39,550 bases of DNA, from positions 1 through 39,550 of the forward strand of contig LKMN01000004.1 in assembly GCA_001563875.1 (NCBI GenBank), given 5' to 3'. Both the position numbers and the translations under genes were made by a program. Positions 7,613-15,278 of the stretch are shown here, piece after piece; position 1 is the first letter of the stretch; each line of letters opens with the position of its first letter. The stretch is from Nanohaloarchaea archaeon B1-Br10_U2g1. GTDB lineage: Archaea > Nanohalarchaeota > Nanosalinia > Nanosalinales > Nanosalinaceae. The notes under the pieces were generated by a model, which ran no database searches, was not told the origin of the DNA, and worked only from the letters and a program-made list of their open reading frames with translations.

Positions 7613-7852
7613 TTAGCTGTAGAAACTTTCCTCGTATCTGAACCCTGCTTCTAGATGCCTGGTTTTAGGGCATCCCTTCTCTGCTATAGCAAGATATTTC
7701 TTTTTTCCGGGTCTATAGCTGTCAACTTCTTTGGTATAGTAAACGTCTTTAAGCTTTTGCCGTAGTCCTTCTTCCTCACATAAATGGCAGTAGAACTTCT
7801 GTTCCATTAACTCTCTAATATCTACGTCGAAGATGTTGTCTCTTGACGCCAC
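7613..7852 (-). CDS. Small putative zinc-binding protein, 79 aa
   Basis: Unrecognised 79-residue protein with C22-x2-C25 (FYCHLCEEEG) and, further on, C61 and H66 (EKGCPKTRH), a spacing that could complete one zinc site. A basic middle (SYRPGKKKYLAIA) suggests nucleic-acid contact. It lies 32 bp upstream of the YchF-type GTPase on the same strand and is probably co-transcribed with it, so a translation-related role is possible but unproven. Divergent from the small membrane gene at 7960. Confidence 0.6.
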   Translation of the reverse strand: MASRDNIFDVDIRELMEQKFYCHLCEEEGLRQKLKDVYYTKEVDSYRPGKKKYLAIAEKGCPKTRHLEAGFRYEESFYS

Positions 7853-7925
7853 AGGAGTTTCTTCTCTGTCAATTGTTAAACCTGTTTTCTCTCCGGATCT
7901 TAACTTATTTGAACTGTAGTGCAGA

Positions 7926-7937
7926 TTTGTTTAAATT
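7926..7937 (+). promoter_or_regulatory. TATA box deciding the start at 7960
   Basis: TTTGTTTAAATT is centred about 28 nt before ATG 7960. The reading frame is open upstream to 7843, but that extension runs through this element and lacks membrane-protein character, so I start the gene at 7960. Confidence 0.5.
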
Positions 7938-7959
7938 AGAGAAGTCATGGAGAGATAGT

Positions 7960-8163
7960 ATGGCAGCTAACAAAGAAACGTACGGAGCAGGGTTCAGTTT
8001 TTCAGCTTTAGGATTCGTGATAATGTCCGCACTTTACATACTACAAACACAGTTCAACCAGCAGTTTGTTACAGCGGCTGAGACAACGCTTCTGGTGGCG
8101 CTTGTAGCAGGTGTAGGAGCTATACTTTTCTACTATGGGGCTAAAGAGGACGAAAGAATATAG
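7960..8163 (+). CDS. Two-helix small membrane protein, 67 aa
   Basis: 67 residues starting MAANKETYGAGFSF. Two transmembrane helices are clear: about 13-30 (FSALGFVIMSALYILQ) and about 42-60 (TLLVALVAGVGAILFYYG), with a short polar loop between and an acidic-basic tail KEDERI. Both ends are predicted on the same side of the membrane. There is no motif that names it. The downstream DUF4186 gene starts 35 bp later but has its own TATA-like element, so the two need not be one transcript. Confidence 0.6.
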   Translation: MAANKETYGAGFSFSALGFVIMSALYILQTQFNQQFVTAAETTLLVALVAGVGAILFYYGAKEDERI

Positions 8164-8198
8164 TTTATTGTTAAAACTTTCGACATCTAACCTTCTGT

Positions 8199-8579
8199 AT
8201 GAGAAAGTTAAAACTCCCGGGAAGAGATTCCACACGTCCAAGGCTGGATGAGAAGGATATCAATCTGGTGGAGGAACTTGGCTTGGCAAAGCTTAAGGAG
8301 CAATCTAATGATATTGTGGAGTCTAAGCTTAGAGAACAGCCAGAAAACGATGGAAACCAGACTCCTAGAGCAGGTAACCCTGTCTATAAAGCGATGCATG
8401 CCTGCAATGCAGAATCTCGTGTAAGTCTTTCCAAGGCTCACCGTATACCTGCAGGTAAGCCACTTACGGACTCTCAAGTCCGGTCTGTTGTCAACTTATT
8501 GGTAAGATGGATAGTAAGAGAACATAACTTCTTCCTACAGGAAAAGGAAAAAAGACAGAAAAACCTTTCTGAATATTAG
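8199..8579 (+). CDS. DUF4186 family protein
   Basis: 126-residue soluble protein whose C-terminal two thirds match DUF4186: NDGNQTPRAGNPVYKAMHAC (about 49-68), then SLSKAHRIPAGKPLTDSQ (about 76-93) and VRSVVNLLVRWIVRE. In typical family members the block is NDGKQTPxxGHPVFxAQHATATCCRxCLxKWHxIPKGxPL; here the CC-x2-C cysteines are lost (NAESRVSLSK) and only one cysteine remains, so any metal site of the family is gone. The function of the family is unknown. A TTGTTAAAACT element about 27 nt upstream suggests a leaderless start. The stop overlaps the hisS stop in TTAG. Confidence 0.75.
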   Translation: MRKLKLPGRDSTRPRLDEKDINLVEELGLAKLKEQSNDIVESKLREQPENDGNQTPRAGNPVYKAMHACNAESRVSLSKAHRIPAGKPLTDSQVRSVVNLLVRWIVREHNFFLQEKEKRQKNLSEY

Positions 8580-9874
8580 AAAAAGTCTTCTGACTTCAAA
8601 TGTTCAACAACTCTGTCTTGATCAAGCTTTTCTTCCTCTCCGGAATCCATATGTTTCATTGTGACTTCTCCGTTTTCGAGATCTCTTTTACCAACAATTA
8701 AAACCCTATCTGAGTTAATACTGTCGGCATAACTTAGCTGTCCTCCAAAACCTCTACCGGTCAGATCTGTTTCAACTGATAAACCTCTGTCTCTGAGTTC
8801 TTTCGCATACTCCAGACCTTTATTCCGGACATCCTCCGAAACTGTTAAGACGTACATGTCTGTTTCAACCTGTTTTAGAGGCCATTTGCCCTCCTTCTTC
8901 AAGAGTTCTATAGTTGGAGAGTAACCGAAAGCAAATCCTACAGCAGGAACCTCTCTGTCGCCGAAAAGTCCAACAAGATCGTCATATCTTCCTCCGCCGA
9001 AAAGTGCTCGCAGCTCACCTTCAGCGTCAAATGCTTCGAACACAAGGCCTGTGTAGTAAGCTAGTCCTCTTACAATTGAAAGGTCGAGTCTACACATCTC
9101 TTCGACTCCATAGGCTTCTAATGCCTCTGCTAGTTCTTCTATTCTTTTTACAGACTCTTCTGCTTCCTCAGGAGTCTTTTCTTTCAGCTCTTCAACAGTC
9201 TCTTTGATAGGGCCTGATATATCAGTGATTTCGTCTACTTTTTTGGCTTCCTCTCTGTTTAGTCCTTCAGATTCAAGGTCTTCTAAGAACTCTTCTCTCC
9301 CCATTTTTTCCTTGTCGTCGATAACAGACATCGCTGCTTCTGCTCTTTCAACTCCTTGAGACTTAAGGATTGATTCCAGAAGCTTTCTATCGTTGATTAA
9401 GAAGTTTACACGGTTTTCTACTCCAAGTTTTTTGTAGATTGTTGCAGCGGTTACAATTATCTCTGCGTCTGCTTCAACACTTTCTATACCGAATATATCG
9501 AAGTCTCCCTGGAAGAACTCTCGGTCACGGCCTTTCTGGACGTTCTCATACCTCCATCTTTTTGAGGTATCATACCATTTAATAGGTGTTTTCAAGTCTT
9601 TTCTCTGCTGTACAAGCCTTGCTCTTGTAGGTGTCTGTTCAGGTATAAGCGTGATTTCCCGATTTCCTTTATCTGCGAAGGAGTATGTCTGATCTAGTAG
9701 TTCGTCCCCTGATTTTACACGGTATAAATCGGTTTTTTCAACGTTGGGGGTATTTATCTCTCTGAATCCGAACTCCTCAGCTGTTTCCTCGACTATGTCA
9801 ATAAGTTTTCTTAACGAAGTATAGTCTTCCGGATAACGGTCATAAAATCCTTTCAGACTTGTTATCTCTGTCAT
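8576..9874 (-). CDS. hisS: Histidyl-tRNA synthetase
   Basis: Class II aminoacyl-tRNA synthetase charging tRNA-His; 432 residues, a normal length. Motif 1 lies in the first 70 residues (GFYDRYPEDYTSLRKLIDIV and IPEQTPTRARLV region), motif 2 is RYENVQKGRDREFFQGDFDIFG (about 107-128), the histidine-specific block is RGLAYYTGLVFEAF (about 270-283), and motif 3 is the GFAFGYSPTIELL segment. The C-terminal anticodon-binding domain covers about 340-430. The insertion domain is rich in Glu and Lys, in keeping with a salt-adapted protein. It is transcribed alone and is convergent with the DUF4186 gene. Confidence 0.96.
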   Translation of the reverse strand: MTEITSLKGFYDRYPEDYTSLRKLIDIVEETAEEFGFREINTPNVEKTDLYRVKSGDELLDQTYSFADKGNREITLIPEQTPTRARLVQQRKDLKTPIKWYDTSKRWRYENVQKGRDREFFQGDFDIFGIESVEADAEIIVTAATIYKKLGVENRVNFLINDRKLLESILKSQGVERAEAAMSVIDDKEKMGREEFLEDLESEGLNREEAKKVDEITDISGPIKETVEELKEKTPEEAEESVKRIEELAEALEAYGVEEMCRLDLSIVRGLAYYTGLVFEAFDAEGELRALFGGGRYDDLVGLFGDREVPAVGFAFGYSPTIELLKKEGKWPLKQVETDMYVLTVSEDVRNKGLEYAKELRDRGLSVETDLTGRGFGGQLSYADSINSDRVLIVGKRDLENGEVTMKHMDSGEEEKLDQDRVVEHLKSEDFF

Positions 9875-9981
9875 TTTTTAGGGCTCCTTGTTGAAACCTT
9901 TGTTCTCTAATGTTTTAAACCGGTTTTGAATGAGGATTTTTCGAAGTATTCAAAAACACGCTAAGTAATACTCTGTATTGT

Positions 9982-10836
9982 ATGGGTTTTCTTTGTATCG
10001 ATATAGGAGGGACTAACACGCTTCTAGGTCTTGGAAACGGCGAGTTCAAAGTTGTTAGGAAAGTTTCGAGCAAAAAATTTCTAGAAAGTATAGACTCAAT
10101 AATAGAGGAATTGAACCAAGACGTAGAGATCGAGAAAGTAGCCGTAGCGGTAGCAGGACCTATAGACCGTGAAAAAGGAGTTTTTTATCCTCCTAACATA
10201 GGTATTGAGAAAATAAATCTTATCGAACCGCTTGAACAATACGGCGAAGTTTCAATAATCAATGACTGCACTTCTGCGGTTCTAGGAGAATACTGTTACG
10301 GAGACCACAACTGTGAAAACTTAATCTATGTAACTATAAGCTCTGGTATAGGAGCAGGAGTTGTATTGGACGGAAGGCTAGTCGAAGGTGCGGACGGCAA
10401 CTTTGGCGAAGTCGGACATATGAAGATAAAAGAAAAAGGTCTTCGTTGCGGATGCGGCGCAGAGGGTCACTGGGAGTCGTTCTGCTCTGGGAACAACTTG
10501 CCGGAGATGGCCGAACAGCTGACAGGTTCAAGCTTCTCGGATGCGAGAGCAGTCTTTGATAAGTACCGAGAAGGAGAACCAGATGCGGAGAAAACAATTA
10601 GAGAGATGAAACAGATTAACGCACAAGGATTCGCCAATCTCGTTAACCTCTATAATCCGGATAAGATTGTTGTAGGCGGAGCTGTAGCATTAAACCATCC
10701 TGATATAGTAGTTGGTGGTTTAGAGGAAGAAGTGGATGTAAAAACAGTCAACTCATCTCCGGAGATAGAAGTATGCGGACTCGGCGACAGATCTGTCTTA
10801 CACGGTTTGAGAGCGATATGCAACGATGAAGTTTAA
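9982..10836 (+). CDS. ROK-family sugar kinase (glucokinase-like)
   Basis: A 284-residue ROK protein that would phosphorylate a hexose such as glucose or an N-acylhexosamine with ATP. Residues 7-12 (DIGGTN) are the phosphate-1 motif; AVAGPID, INDCTSAVLGEY (with the catalytic Asp) and ISSGIGAGVV are the next blocks. The ROK zinc motif reads GHM ... CGCGAEGHWESFCSG, with the usual third Cys (GCxE) replaced by His, as often seen in haloarchaeal members. It has no N-terminal DNA-binding domain, so it is a kinase rather than a repressor. It is followed after 29 bp by the DUF457 gene on the same strand. The sugar cannot be deduced. Confidence 0.88.
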   Translation: MGFLCIDIGGTNTLLGLGNGEFKVVRKVSSKKFLESIDSIIEELNQDVEIEKVAVAVAGPIDREKGVFYPPNIGIEKINLIEPLEQYGEVSIINDCTSAVLGEYCYGDHNCENLIYVTISSGIGAGVVLDGRLVEGADGNFGEVGHMKIKEKGLRCGCGAEGHWESFCSGNNLPEMAEQLTGSSFSDARAVFDKYREGEPDAEKTIREMKQINAQGFANLVNLYNPDKIVVGGAVALNHPDIVVGGLEEEVDVKTVNSSPEIEVCGLGDRSVLHGLRAICNDEV

Positions 10837-10865
10837 CTATGAAAGCCTGCAATTAGATCCTAGCA

Positions 10866-11333
10866 ATGGGAGATTTTAAGGAGCACATACTTTTCGGACT
10901 GCTTACTGCTGCAGTACTAATGTATCTCTTCGAAGAATTCATAGATATAACAGCATTAGAAGCATTATCAGGAGCCTTGGCTGTATTTATAGGCTCAATA
11001 ATGCCGGATATAGATCACAAGAGATCCTATGTTCATAGAGCGGTTAAATCCTTTACAAGTATTTCTGCAGGTATTTTAACGTTTCTAGTAGCGCCTTTGG
11101 AAACTCATCAGAGGTACATAGCGGGTATAACAGTGTTTTTAATGGTTTACTCTTTCTTCTCACGTATTAAGATGAAGCATAGAGGCTTCACCCATACGCT
11201 AACGTTCTGTATTATAGCTACCTCTGTAGGAATTATACTAAGCGTTACGTTTCTTTATACCGTAATACCAGGTCTAGCTCTAGGCGTGGGTATACTGTCT
11301 CATCTCTTGATGGATAGAGAGTTCAAGTTCTAA
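10866..11333 (+). CDS. DUF457-type membrane-bound metal-dependent hydrolase
   Basis: 155 residues, four predicted transmembrane helices (about 22-47, 60-82, 83-98, 112-146) and conserved His/Asp blocks of the YdjM/DUF457 family: an early H in FKEHILFGLL, SIMPDIDHKRSYVH (about 43-56), MKHRGFTHTL (about 100-109) and SHLLMDREFKF at the end. These residues line a predicted metal site in the membrane; the family has been annotated as metal-dependent hydrolase without a proven substrate. It is likely co-transcribed with the ROK kinase. Its TAA stop overlaps the MBF1 stop in CTAA. Confidence 0.85.
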   Translation: MGDFKEHILFGLLTAAVLMYLFEEFIDITALEALSGALAVFIGSIMPDIDHKRSYVHRAVKSFTSISAGILTFLVAPLETHQRYIAGITVFLMVYSFFSRIKMKHRGFTHTLTFCIIATSVGIILSVTFLYTVIPGLALGVGILSHLLMDREFKF

Positions 11334-11776
11334 TTTATGTCTGCAACGTCGCCTAAGGTAGCTTTCTTCTGATTGCCTTTCTCAGAAGTACCATAGTCTG
11401 AGACTTCAGGATTGGTATAAATAGATATACCGAATTTGTCAGAAAGCTTCTTAGCTAGGGACTTATCTGGTTTCAGATCCTGTTTCTCAATCTTACTTAT
11501 TAAGGACTCTTTCTCGTTGAGTTCGTTGGCAACCTCTTTAATCGATAGCTGTTCGCTTTCTCTTGCATCCTTTACTTTCTCTCCGTAGTCAGGAACAAGT
11601 ACTTCTTTACTTGTCCGTTTCTTTGGAGATTTCTTTCTTTTCTTTCTCTTCTTAGAGGTCTTTGAAAGGTCCTCTCCCATGTCTGCACAAGATTCACAGA
11701 CTCTTAGAACAGCGCCTTCGATTTTAGCTTTTTTAACTGATTCAGTGTTCTTACCGCATAGTTCACATGATGGCAT
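11330..11776 (-). CDS. mbf1: Multiprotein bridging factor 1 (MBF1-type regulator)
   Basis: 148 residues with the archaeal MBF1 layout: an N-terminal zinc ribbon (C4-x2-C7 and C27-x2-C30), a very basic linker (about 42-57, KKRKKRKKSPKKR), and an XRE-type helix-turn-helix at about 64-117 (YGEKVKDARESEQLSIKEVA to LSDKFGI). MBF1 is a conserved archaeal factor linked to translation and the ribosome and perhaps transcription. The basic linker stands out in an otherwise acidic proteome and probably contacts RNA. Start ATG 11776 places the zinc ribbon at the extreme N-terminus as in homologues. It is convergent with the DUF457 gene. Confidence 0.92.
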   Translation of the reverse strand: MPSCELCGKNTESVKKAKIEGAVLRVCESCADMGEDLSKTSKKRKKRKKSPKKRTSKEVLVPDYGEKVKDARESEQLSIKEVANELNEKESLISKIEKQDLKPDKSLAKKLSDKFGISIYTNPEVSDYGTSEKGNQKKATLGDVADIN

Positions 11777-11978
11777 TTTAGGTCGTAGAAAAAGTTTTTC
11801 GGATTACTCTCCTTTTTGGTTTGGTTTAATACCAGTTTTTACTCTGTATCGAACAAGTTACACGCCATAATTTAATAACCTTACATATCCGGAAAGCAAT
11901 GATTACATAAGAAAATGTTGTAAGTCCTTAGTAGTCCCTGAAGGCTTATAAAATCGGGCTTAGAGACCATGGAATTAC

Positions 11979-11991
11979 ATTATATATATTT
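11979..11991 (+). promoter_or_regulatory. TATA box of the carbonic anhydrase gene
   Basis: ATTATATATATTT is centred about 28 nt before ATG 12013, fitting a leaderless transcript. A second TATA-like element (GCTTATAAAATC, 11944-11955) lies upstream and could drive a longer transcript. The rest of 11777-12012 shows no gene that I can support. Confidence 0.5.
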
Positions 11992-12012
11992 AGATTATCT
12001 CCTTTCATTCCT

Positions 12013-12795
12013 ATGTCAGAGAAACAAGTATTTGAAGTTCTCAACGAGTTATCCGAAAAAAATGATGAACACGTAGAAGAATTTTCAGACAAACTTAAAC
12101 AGCACTTAGACGGTCAAGATCCTGAAGTAACGACTATTCTGTGCAGCGATTCCAGAGTGATACAGGGAAAGATCTGTGGAAACGAAGTGTTGGGAAGAGA
12201 GTTCTCTCATGAAAGGATTGGCAACCGGACTAACAGTCTGACCTTAGAGGGAGAGGTCGTACCATCAGGAAGTATAGACTATATCCCCGAACATAGTGAC
12301 ACTCCGACCGGAGTACTGGTGATAGGACACACAGGCTGTGGAGCAGTAACAGCAACATACGATACGATACAATCCGCTCTGAAGTCCGAAGAAGTAGAGG
12401 AGCCTGAAGAGATAATTGAGCTGTATGAAAAAGGAGAGATAGACCTAGAAGACTATACAGGAGAGACCAAAGGAATTACAACAGATATCTACCTGCTTAT
12501 GAAGGCGGGTCTAGACAGCTCCTACAAAGAGCTTATGGATGAAGACTTAGAAGACAAAGAAATGATTAACCGTTTAGTAGAGTACAATGTTGATAACCAG
12601 GTTGAGTTTCTGAAAGAACATACCGACTATGAAGACACAGAAATCCTAGGTGCAGTCTACGATATGGAAGGTGTATACGGAGAGAATGGAGGGCTTTACC
12701 TAGTTAACTATGATGGCAGATCAGAAATCGACGAGCTTGAACAACTCTTCTCAGACTACTCGTTCGTTGACGTGGACAGGCAGGACTCTGCCTGA
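12013..12795 (+). CDS. Beta-class carbonic anhydrase
   Basis: 260 residues. Beta-carbonic anhydrase interconverts CO2 and bicarbonate with a zinc held by Cys-His-Cys. The motifs are C44-S-D46-S-R48 and GH106TGC109GAVTA; D46 and R48 form the Asp-Arg dyad of the family. The protein is longer than the smallest clade (about 165-200 residues) because of acidic insertions at about 120-155 and 180-200 and an acidic C-terminus. No signal peptide, so cytoplasmic. It sits alone, four bases from the convergent membrane regulator. Likely role: supply of bicarbonate for carboxylations or pH balance (inference). Confidence 0.9.
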   Translation: MSEKQVFEVLNELSEKNDEHVEEFSDKLKQHLDGQDPEVTTILCSDSRVIQGKICGNEVLGREFSHERIGNRTNSLTLEGEVVPSGSIDYIPEHSDTPTGVLVIGHTGCGAVTATYDTIQSALKSEEVEEPEEIIELYEKGEIDLEDYTGETKGITTDIYLLMKAGLDSSYKELMDEDLEDKEMINRLVEYNVDNQVEFLKEHTDYEDTEILGAVYDMEGVYGENGGLYLVNYDGRSEIDELEQLFSDYSFVDVDRQDSA

Positions 12796-12799
12796 TTCC

Positions 12800-13315
12800 C
12801 TATCTTAATCTTCTTATTAGAAGCCCGTACAAGAGCGCCAAAGCCGAGACTGTTAAAAGCCCTAAACCTACGAGAACCAGTATTTCGCCGGAAACAAAAT
12901 ACTGGCTAGTTTCTGCCGCAGGTTGTGCCTCTAATGCCATTTCATACTCTTCAGCCGGAGCATCGTCTTGAAGAAGACTTATTCTTTCCAAGCCTTGGAA
13001 GCCAACTACTACGCCAGTAACTGCTGAAAGGGCTGATGAAACTATAGAGAACTTTACCTTTTTTTCTCTCCCGCTTACTATCGCTTCAGACTTCTGTGTA
13101 GGGTGGTATACAACTCTTTTTCTTCCTTCTTCCTCTTCTTTTTCAATTAGGTCTGCATCATTAAGTTTTGAAAGATGAGAAGATACTGTAGACTTGCTTT
13201 TACCAGTTTTTTCACTTAAATTGGTGGTTGTAGAAGGTTTATCAAGAAGTTTGTGAAGTATTCTTACTCTTGTAGGTGATGAAAGAGCTTTAACGGTTTT
13301 GAAGTCTATCTCCAT
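12800..13315 (-). CDS. Membrane-anchored ArsR-like winged-helix regulator
   Basis: 171 residues. Residues 5-75 are an ArsR-like winged helix (VKALSSPTRVRILHKLLDKP, then SKSTVSSHLSKLNDADLI, wing EKEEEEGRKRVVYHP). The C-terminal half has two transmembrane helices (about 88-106 and 145-166) separated by an acidic extracytoplasmic loop of about 38 residues. The DNA-binding domain therefore hangs on the inner face of the membrane. Such one-component membrane regulators occur in haloarchaea, but ligands are unknown. It is divergent from the DUF1931 gene and convergent with carbonic anhydrase. Confidence 0.8.
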   Translation of the reverse strand: MEIDFKTVKALSSPTRVRILHKLLDKPSTTTNLSEKTGKSKSTVSSHLSKLNDADLIEKEEEEGRKRVVYHPTQKSEAIVSGREKKVKFSIVSSALSAVTGVVVGFQGLERISLLQDDAPAEEYEMALEAQPAAETSQYFVSGEILVLVGLGLLTVSALALLYGLLIRRLR

Positions 13316-13467
13316 AAAAAATAGTTTAGAGGCTTCCAGGTTTTTAACTATGCTTAGACTTGTTCGAATATTATCGAACGTCTTAAATCCTTCTTGCTGA
13401 TAACCTGATAGTAAAAACCTGTTTCACAGGGCGTGGCAAAGCAGATTTCACGGGTTAATGCCCATAC

Positions 13468-13479
13468 CTATAAAAAAGA
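13468..13479 (+). promoter_or_regulatory. TATA box of the DUF1931 gene
   Basis: CCTATAAAAAAG lies about 38 nt before ATG 13511. It implies a transcription start near 13499, downstream of the alternative GTG start at 13433, and therefore supports the short protein. Confidence 0.55.
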
Positions 13480-13498
13480 GCCCAGACAATACCTTTTT

Positions 13499-13503
13499 GG
13501 TGA
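13499..13503 (+). promoter_or_regulatory. Ribosome-binding site GGTGA deciding the start at 13511
   Basis: GGTGA, complementary to the archaeal 16S 3' end, lies seven bases before ATG 13511. The same word at 30670-30674 precedes a TTG start by seven bases. Confidence 0.5.
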
Positions 13504-13510
13504 ATTGACC

Positions 13511-13678
13511 ATGGTAGACGTACTAAAGAAGTCTGGCGTCCGTGACGCAGCAGAAGGCGTCAACGTTGGATCTGACTTCTACGATGCTCTAGACGATGCA
13601 GTACAAGAAATGATCGAAAGAGCAGTAGAAAGAGCAGAAGAAAACGGACGAAGGACTGTAAAGTCAAGAGACGTTTAA
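13511..13678 (+). CDS. DUF1931 family histone-fold protein
   Basis: 55 residues starting MVDVLKKSGVRDA. The body NVGSDFYDALDDAVQEMIER and AVERAEENGRRTVKSRDV matches DUF1931, a small haloarchaeal and archaeal histone-fold family: alpha1 in the first 12 residues, the long alpha2, then the R-R-T-V-K loop pair and R-D-V start of alpha3. It is shorter than true archaeal histones (about 67 residues) because alpha3 is cut off. The frame is open back to GTG 13433 (81 residues), but TATA and RBS positions and family length favour 13511. Role: probable DNA-associated or stress protein (inference). Confidence 0.8.
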   Translation: MVDVLKKSGVRDAAEGVNVGSDFYDALDDAVQEMIERAVERAEENGRRTVKSRDV

Positions 13679-13687
13679 AACAGTTAA

Positions 13688-13735
13688 ATTGAAGGGGTTG
13701 GGGGGTTGAACCCCGATCTCAATTTTTATCTATTT
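13688..13735 (+). terminator. Hairpin terminator after the DUF1931 gene
   Basis: Stem ATTGAaGGGGTT (13688-13699) pairs with AACCCCgatcTCAAT (13709-13722) across a G-rich loop, directly followed by TTTTTATCTATTTTTA. A GC-rich stem plus T-runs ten bases past the stop is a convincing terminator. It also separates the gene from the convergent minus-strand operon ending at 13739, which reads the same T-rich DNA as A-rich. Confidence 0.65.
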
Positions 13736-13738
13736 TTA

Positions 13739-13954
13739 CTAAAGTTCTTCTTGCCTGCGTTCAACTTCGTTCAAGAACTCTTCCACACGGTTTAAAGACT
13801 CTCTGAGATTCTCGACAGTCTCTAAATCTTCAACAGGAAGTCTTCCAAGATCCCCGTTATTTATTTCGATTACAGCTTTACCGTCTTTAGTACGGGTTGT
13901 AAACTCTAGGACGTCGTAAGGCCCCTCCTCAAACTTGTGTAGTAGTTCGCTCAT
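13739..13954 (-). CDS. Small unknown protein, 71 aa
   Basis: 71 residues: an N-terminal beta-rich part (YDVLEFTTRTKDGKAVIEIN) and a C-terminal helix rich in Glu and Arg (ETVENLRESLNRVEEFLNEV) that could form a coiled coil. No signal, membrane helix or metal motif. It starts 28 bp after the phosphohexomutase stop and is the last gene of the minus-strand sugar operon, though a link with sugar metabolism is only positional. Family not recognised. Confidence 0.6.
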   Translation of the reverse strand: MSELLHKFEEGPYDVLEFTTRTKDGKAVIEINNGDLGRLPVEDLETVENLRESLNRVEEFLNEVERRQEEL

Positions 13955-13982
13955 AATAGTAAGTGGTTGTACTCAAAGGATT

Positions 13983-15278
13983 TTATGGGTTCCGGACAAT
14001 TTTCTCAAGATTATCGGCTTCTTCCTCTGCTTTATGTCTATCTTTGGACTCTGTTACAACCCTGATTTTAGGTGACGACCCGGAAGGCCTTATTAAAGCT
14101 CTTACATCCGGAGACTCTACTTTCAATCCGTCTTTCCTTGATACGATTTTGTATTCTTCTTTAATCCTATTCTCTACCGCTTCCATTCTTTTTTTCTTAT
14201 CCTCTACTTCATAACTTTCTCTTACTGAATGGTGTTCGGGTATCTTATCTAGATATCTTTCTAAGTCGACCCCTGCCAGAATCAAAGCTGCTAGAGTCCC
14301 TGAGTTGTAAGGCACGAAGTTTAAAAATGCATAATGGCCGTTCGGTTCTCCTGCCAGCTCAACATCCTTTTCAATAGCATTATCCATTACGAAAGGATCT
14401 CCAACCCTCGTGTAGAATACCTGCTCTTCAGTTGTCTCTTCCAAAGACTTGGAGGTATCTATAGAGGCCACTACATCACCTTCGAAGATCTGTGAAAAAA
14501 CCGCGAGTACCTTGTTACCATCCACAAAACCATCTTTGTAAAGGGTTACCCGGTCGCCATCCATATCTGTAGCCAGACCTATATCTGCGTTTGTTTCATC
14601 TACTTTTGCCTTAAGCTCCTTTAGATTCTCCGGTCTAGGGTTGGGAGGATCCCTGTAAGGTTTTTCCTCTTTTTCCTCGCCGAGATCTACGACATTCGCA
14701 CCTATAGCTCTTAAAGTCTCGGCGAGTAAGGAATCTGTTGCTCCTCCTAGAGTATCTATGACCACTTTTTTATCAAGATTCTCGGATAGTCTTCTAGCAA
14801 AGAGCTTCAGGTTTTCTTTGTATTCTTCTAAGGCTTCTGGATACTGTTCGACTTTTCCTGTACCTTGACTGAACTCTCTGTTACGGAACCTGTCTTTAAC
14901 ACTGTCTAAATCCGGATTGAGAAATCCGTTTCCTTCAGGATACATAAACTTGAACCCGTTAAACTCTAGAGGAAGATGTGAGGAAGTGACTTGGACAGAG
15001 ACTGTGTCTTTTTCTCTGCCTGTGAAAGCTGCATAATCAGTTGGACCTGAACCTATATCAATAATCTCTACTCCCGTGGATTTTAATCCCTTGATAAAAC
15101 TTTTTTTCAAGGTCTTGGAGGATTCTTTATTGTCTCTACATACCACAACTTTTTTGGGGTAGTTTCTCTGAACGAAAGTTCCTAAAGATTTTCCTAAAAG
15201 ATCTGCAAACTCTTCGTCAAGCTCTTCAGGATACTTTCCGCGTATATCATATCTTTTGAATACTTTTTCAGGTTTCAA
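13983..15278 (-). CDS. Phosphomannomutase/phosphoglucomutase family protein
   Basis: A 431-residue alpha-D-phosphohexomutase converting hexose-6-phosphate to hexose-1-phosphate, the substrate of the nucleotidyltransferases encoded just upstream. Four active-site loops are visible: the phosphoserine loop TSS100HLP (usually TASHNP), the metal loop D238-M-D240-G-D242-R, the sugar-specificity loop EPNGH (311-315; usually GExSGH), and the phosphate-binding loop RPSGSSPKIR (397-406; usually RxSGTEPxxR). All four deviate from consensus at one or more places, but the Ser, the three Asp and the Arg are kept. It overlaps the HAD gene by 4 bp (ATGA), so translation is coupled. Confidence 0.88.
   Translation of the reverse strand: MKPEKVFKRYDIRGKYPEELDEEFADLLGKSLGTFVQRNYPKKVVVCRDNKESSKTLKKSFIKGLKSTGVEIIDIGSGPTDYAAFTGREKDTVSVQVTSSHLPLEFNGFKFMYPEGNGFLNPDLDSVKDRFRNREFSQGTGKVEQYPEALEEYKENLKLFARRLSENLDKKVVIDTLGGATDSLLAETLRAIGANVVDLGEEKEEKPYRDPPNPRPENLKELKAKVDETNADIGLATDMDGDRVTLYKDGFVDGNKVLAVFSQIFEGDVVASIDTSKSLEETTEEQVFYTRVGDPFVMDNAIEKDVELAGEPNGHYAFLNFVPYNSGTLAALILAGVDLERYLDKIPEHHSVRESYEVEDKKKRMEAVENRIKEEYKIVSRKDGLKVESPDVRALIRPSGSSPKIRVVTESKDRHKAEEEADNLEKIVRNP

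Noticed and set aside
13433-13510. 26-residue N-terminal extension of the DUF1931 protein from GTG
   Set aside because: TATA at 13468-13479 lies within it, and GGTGA precedes ATG 13511. Kept only as an alternative.
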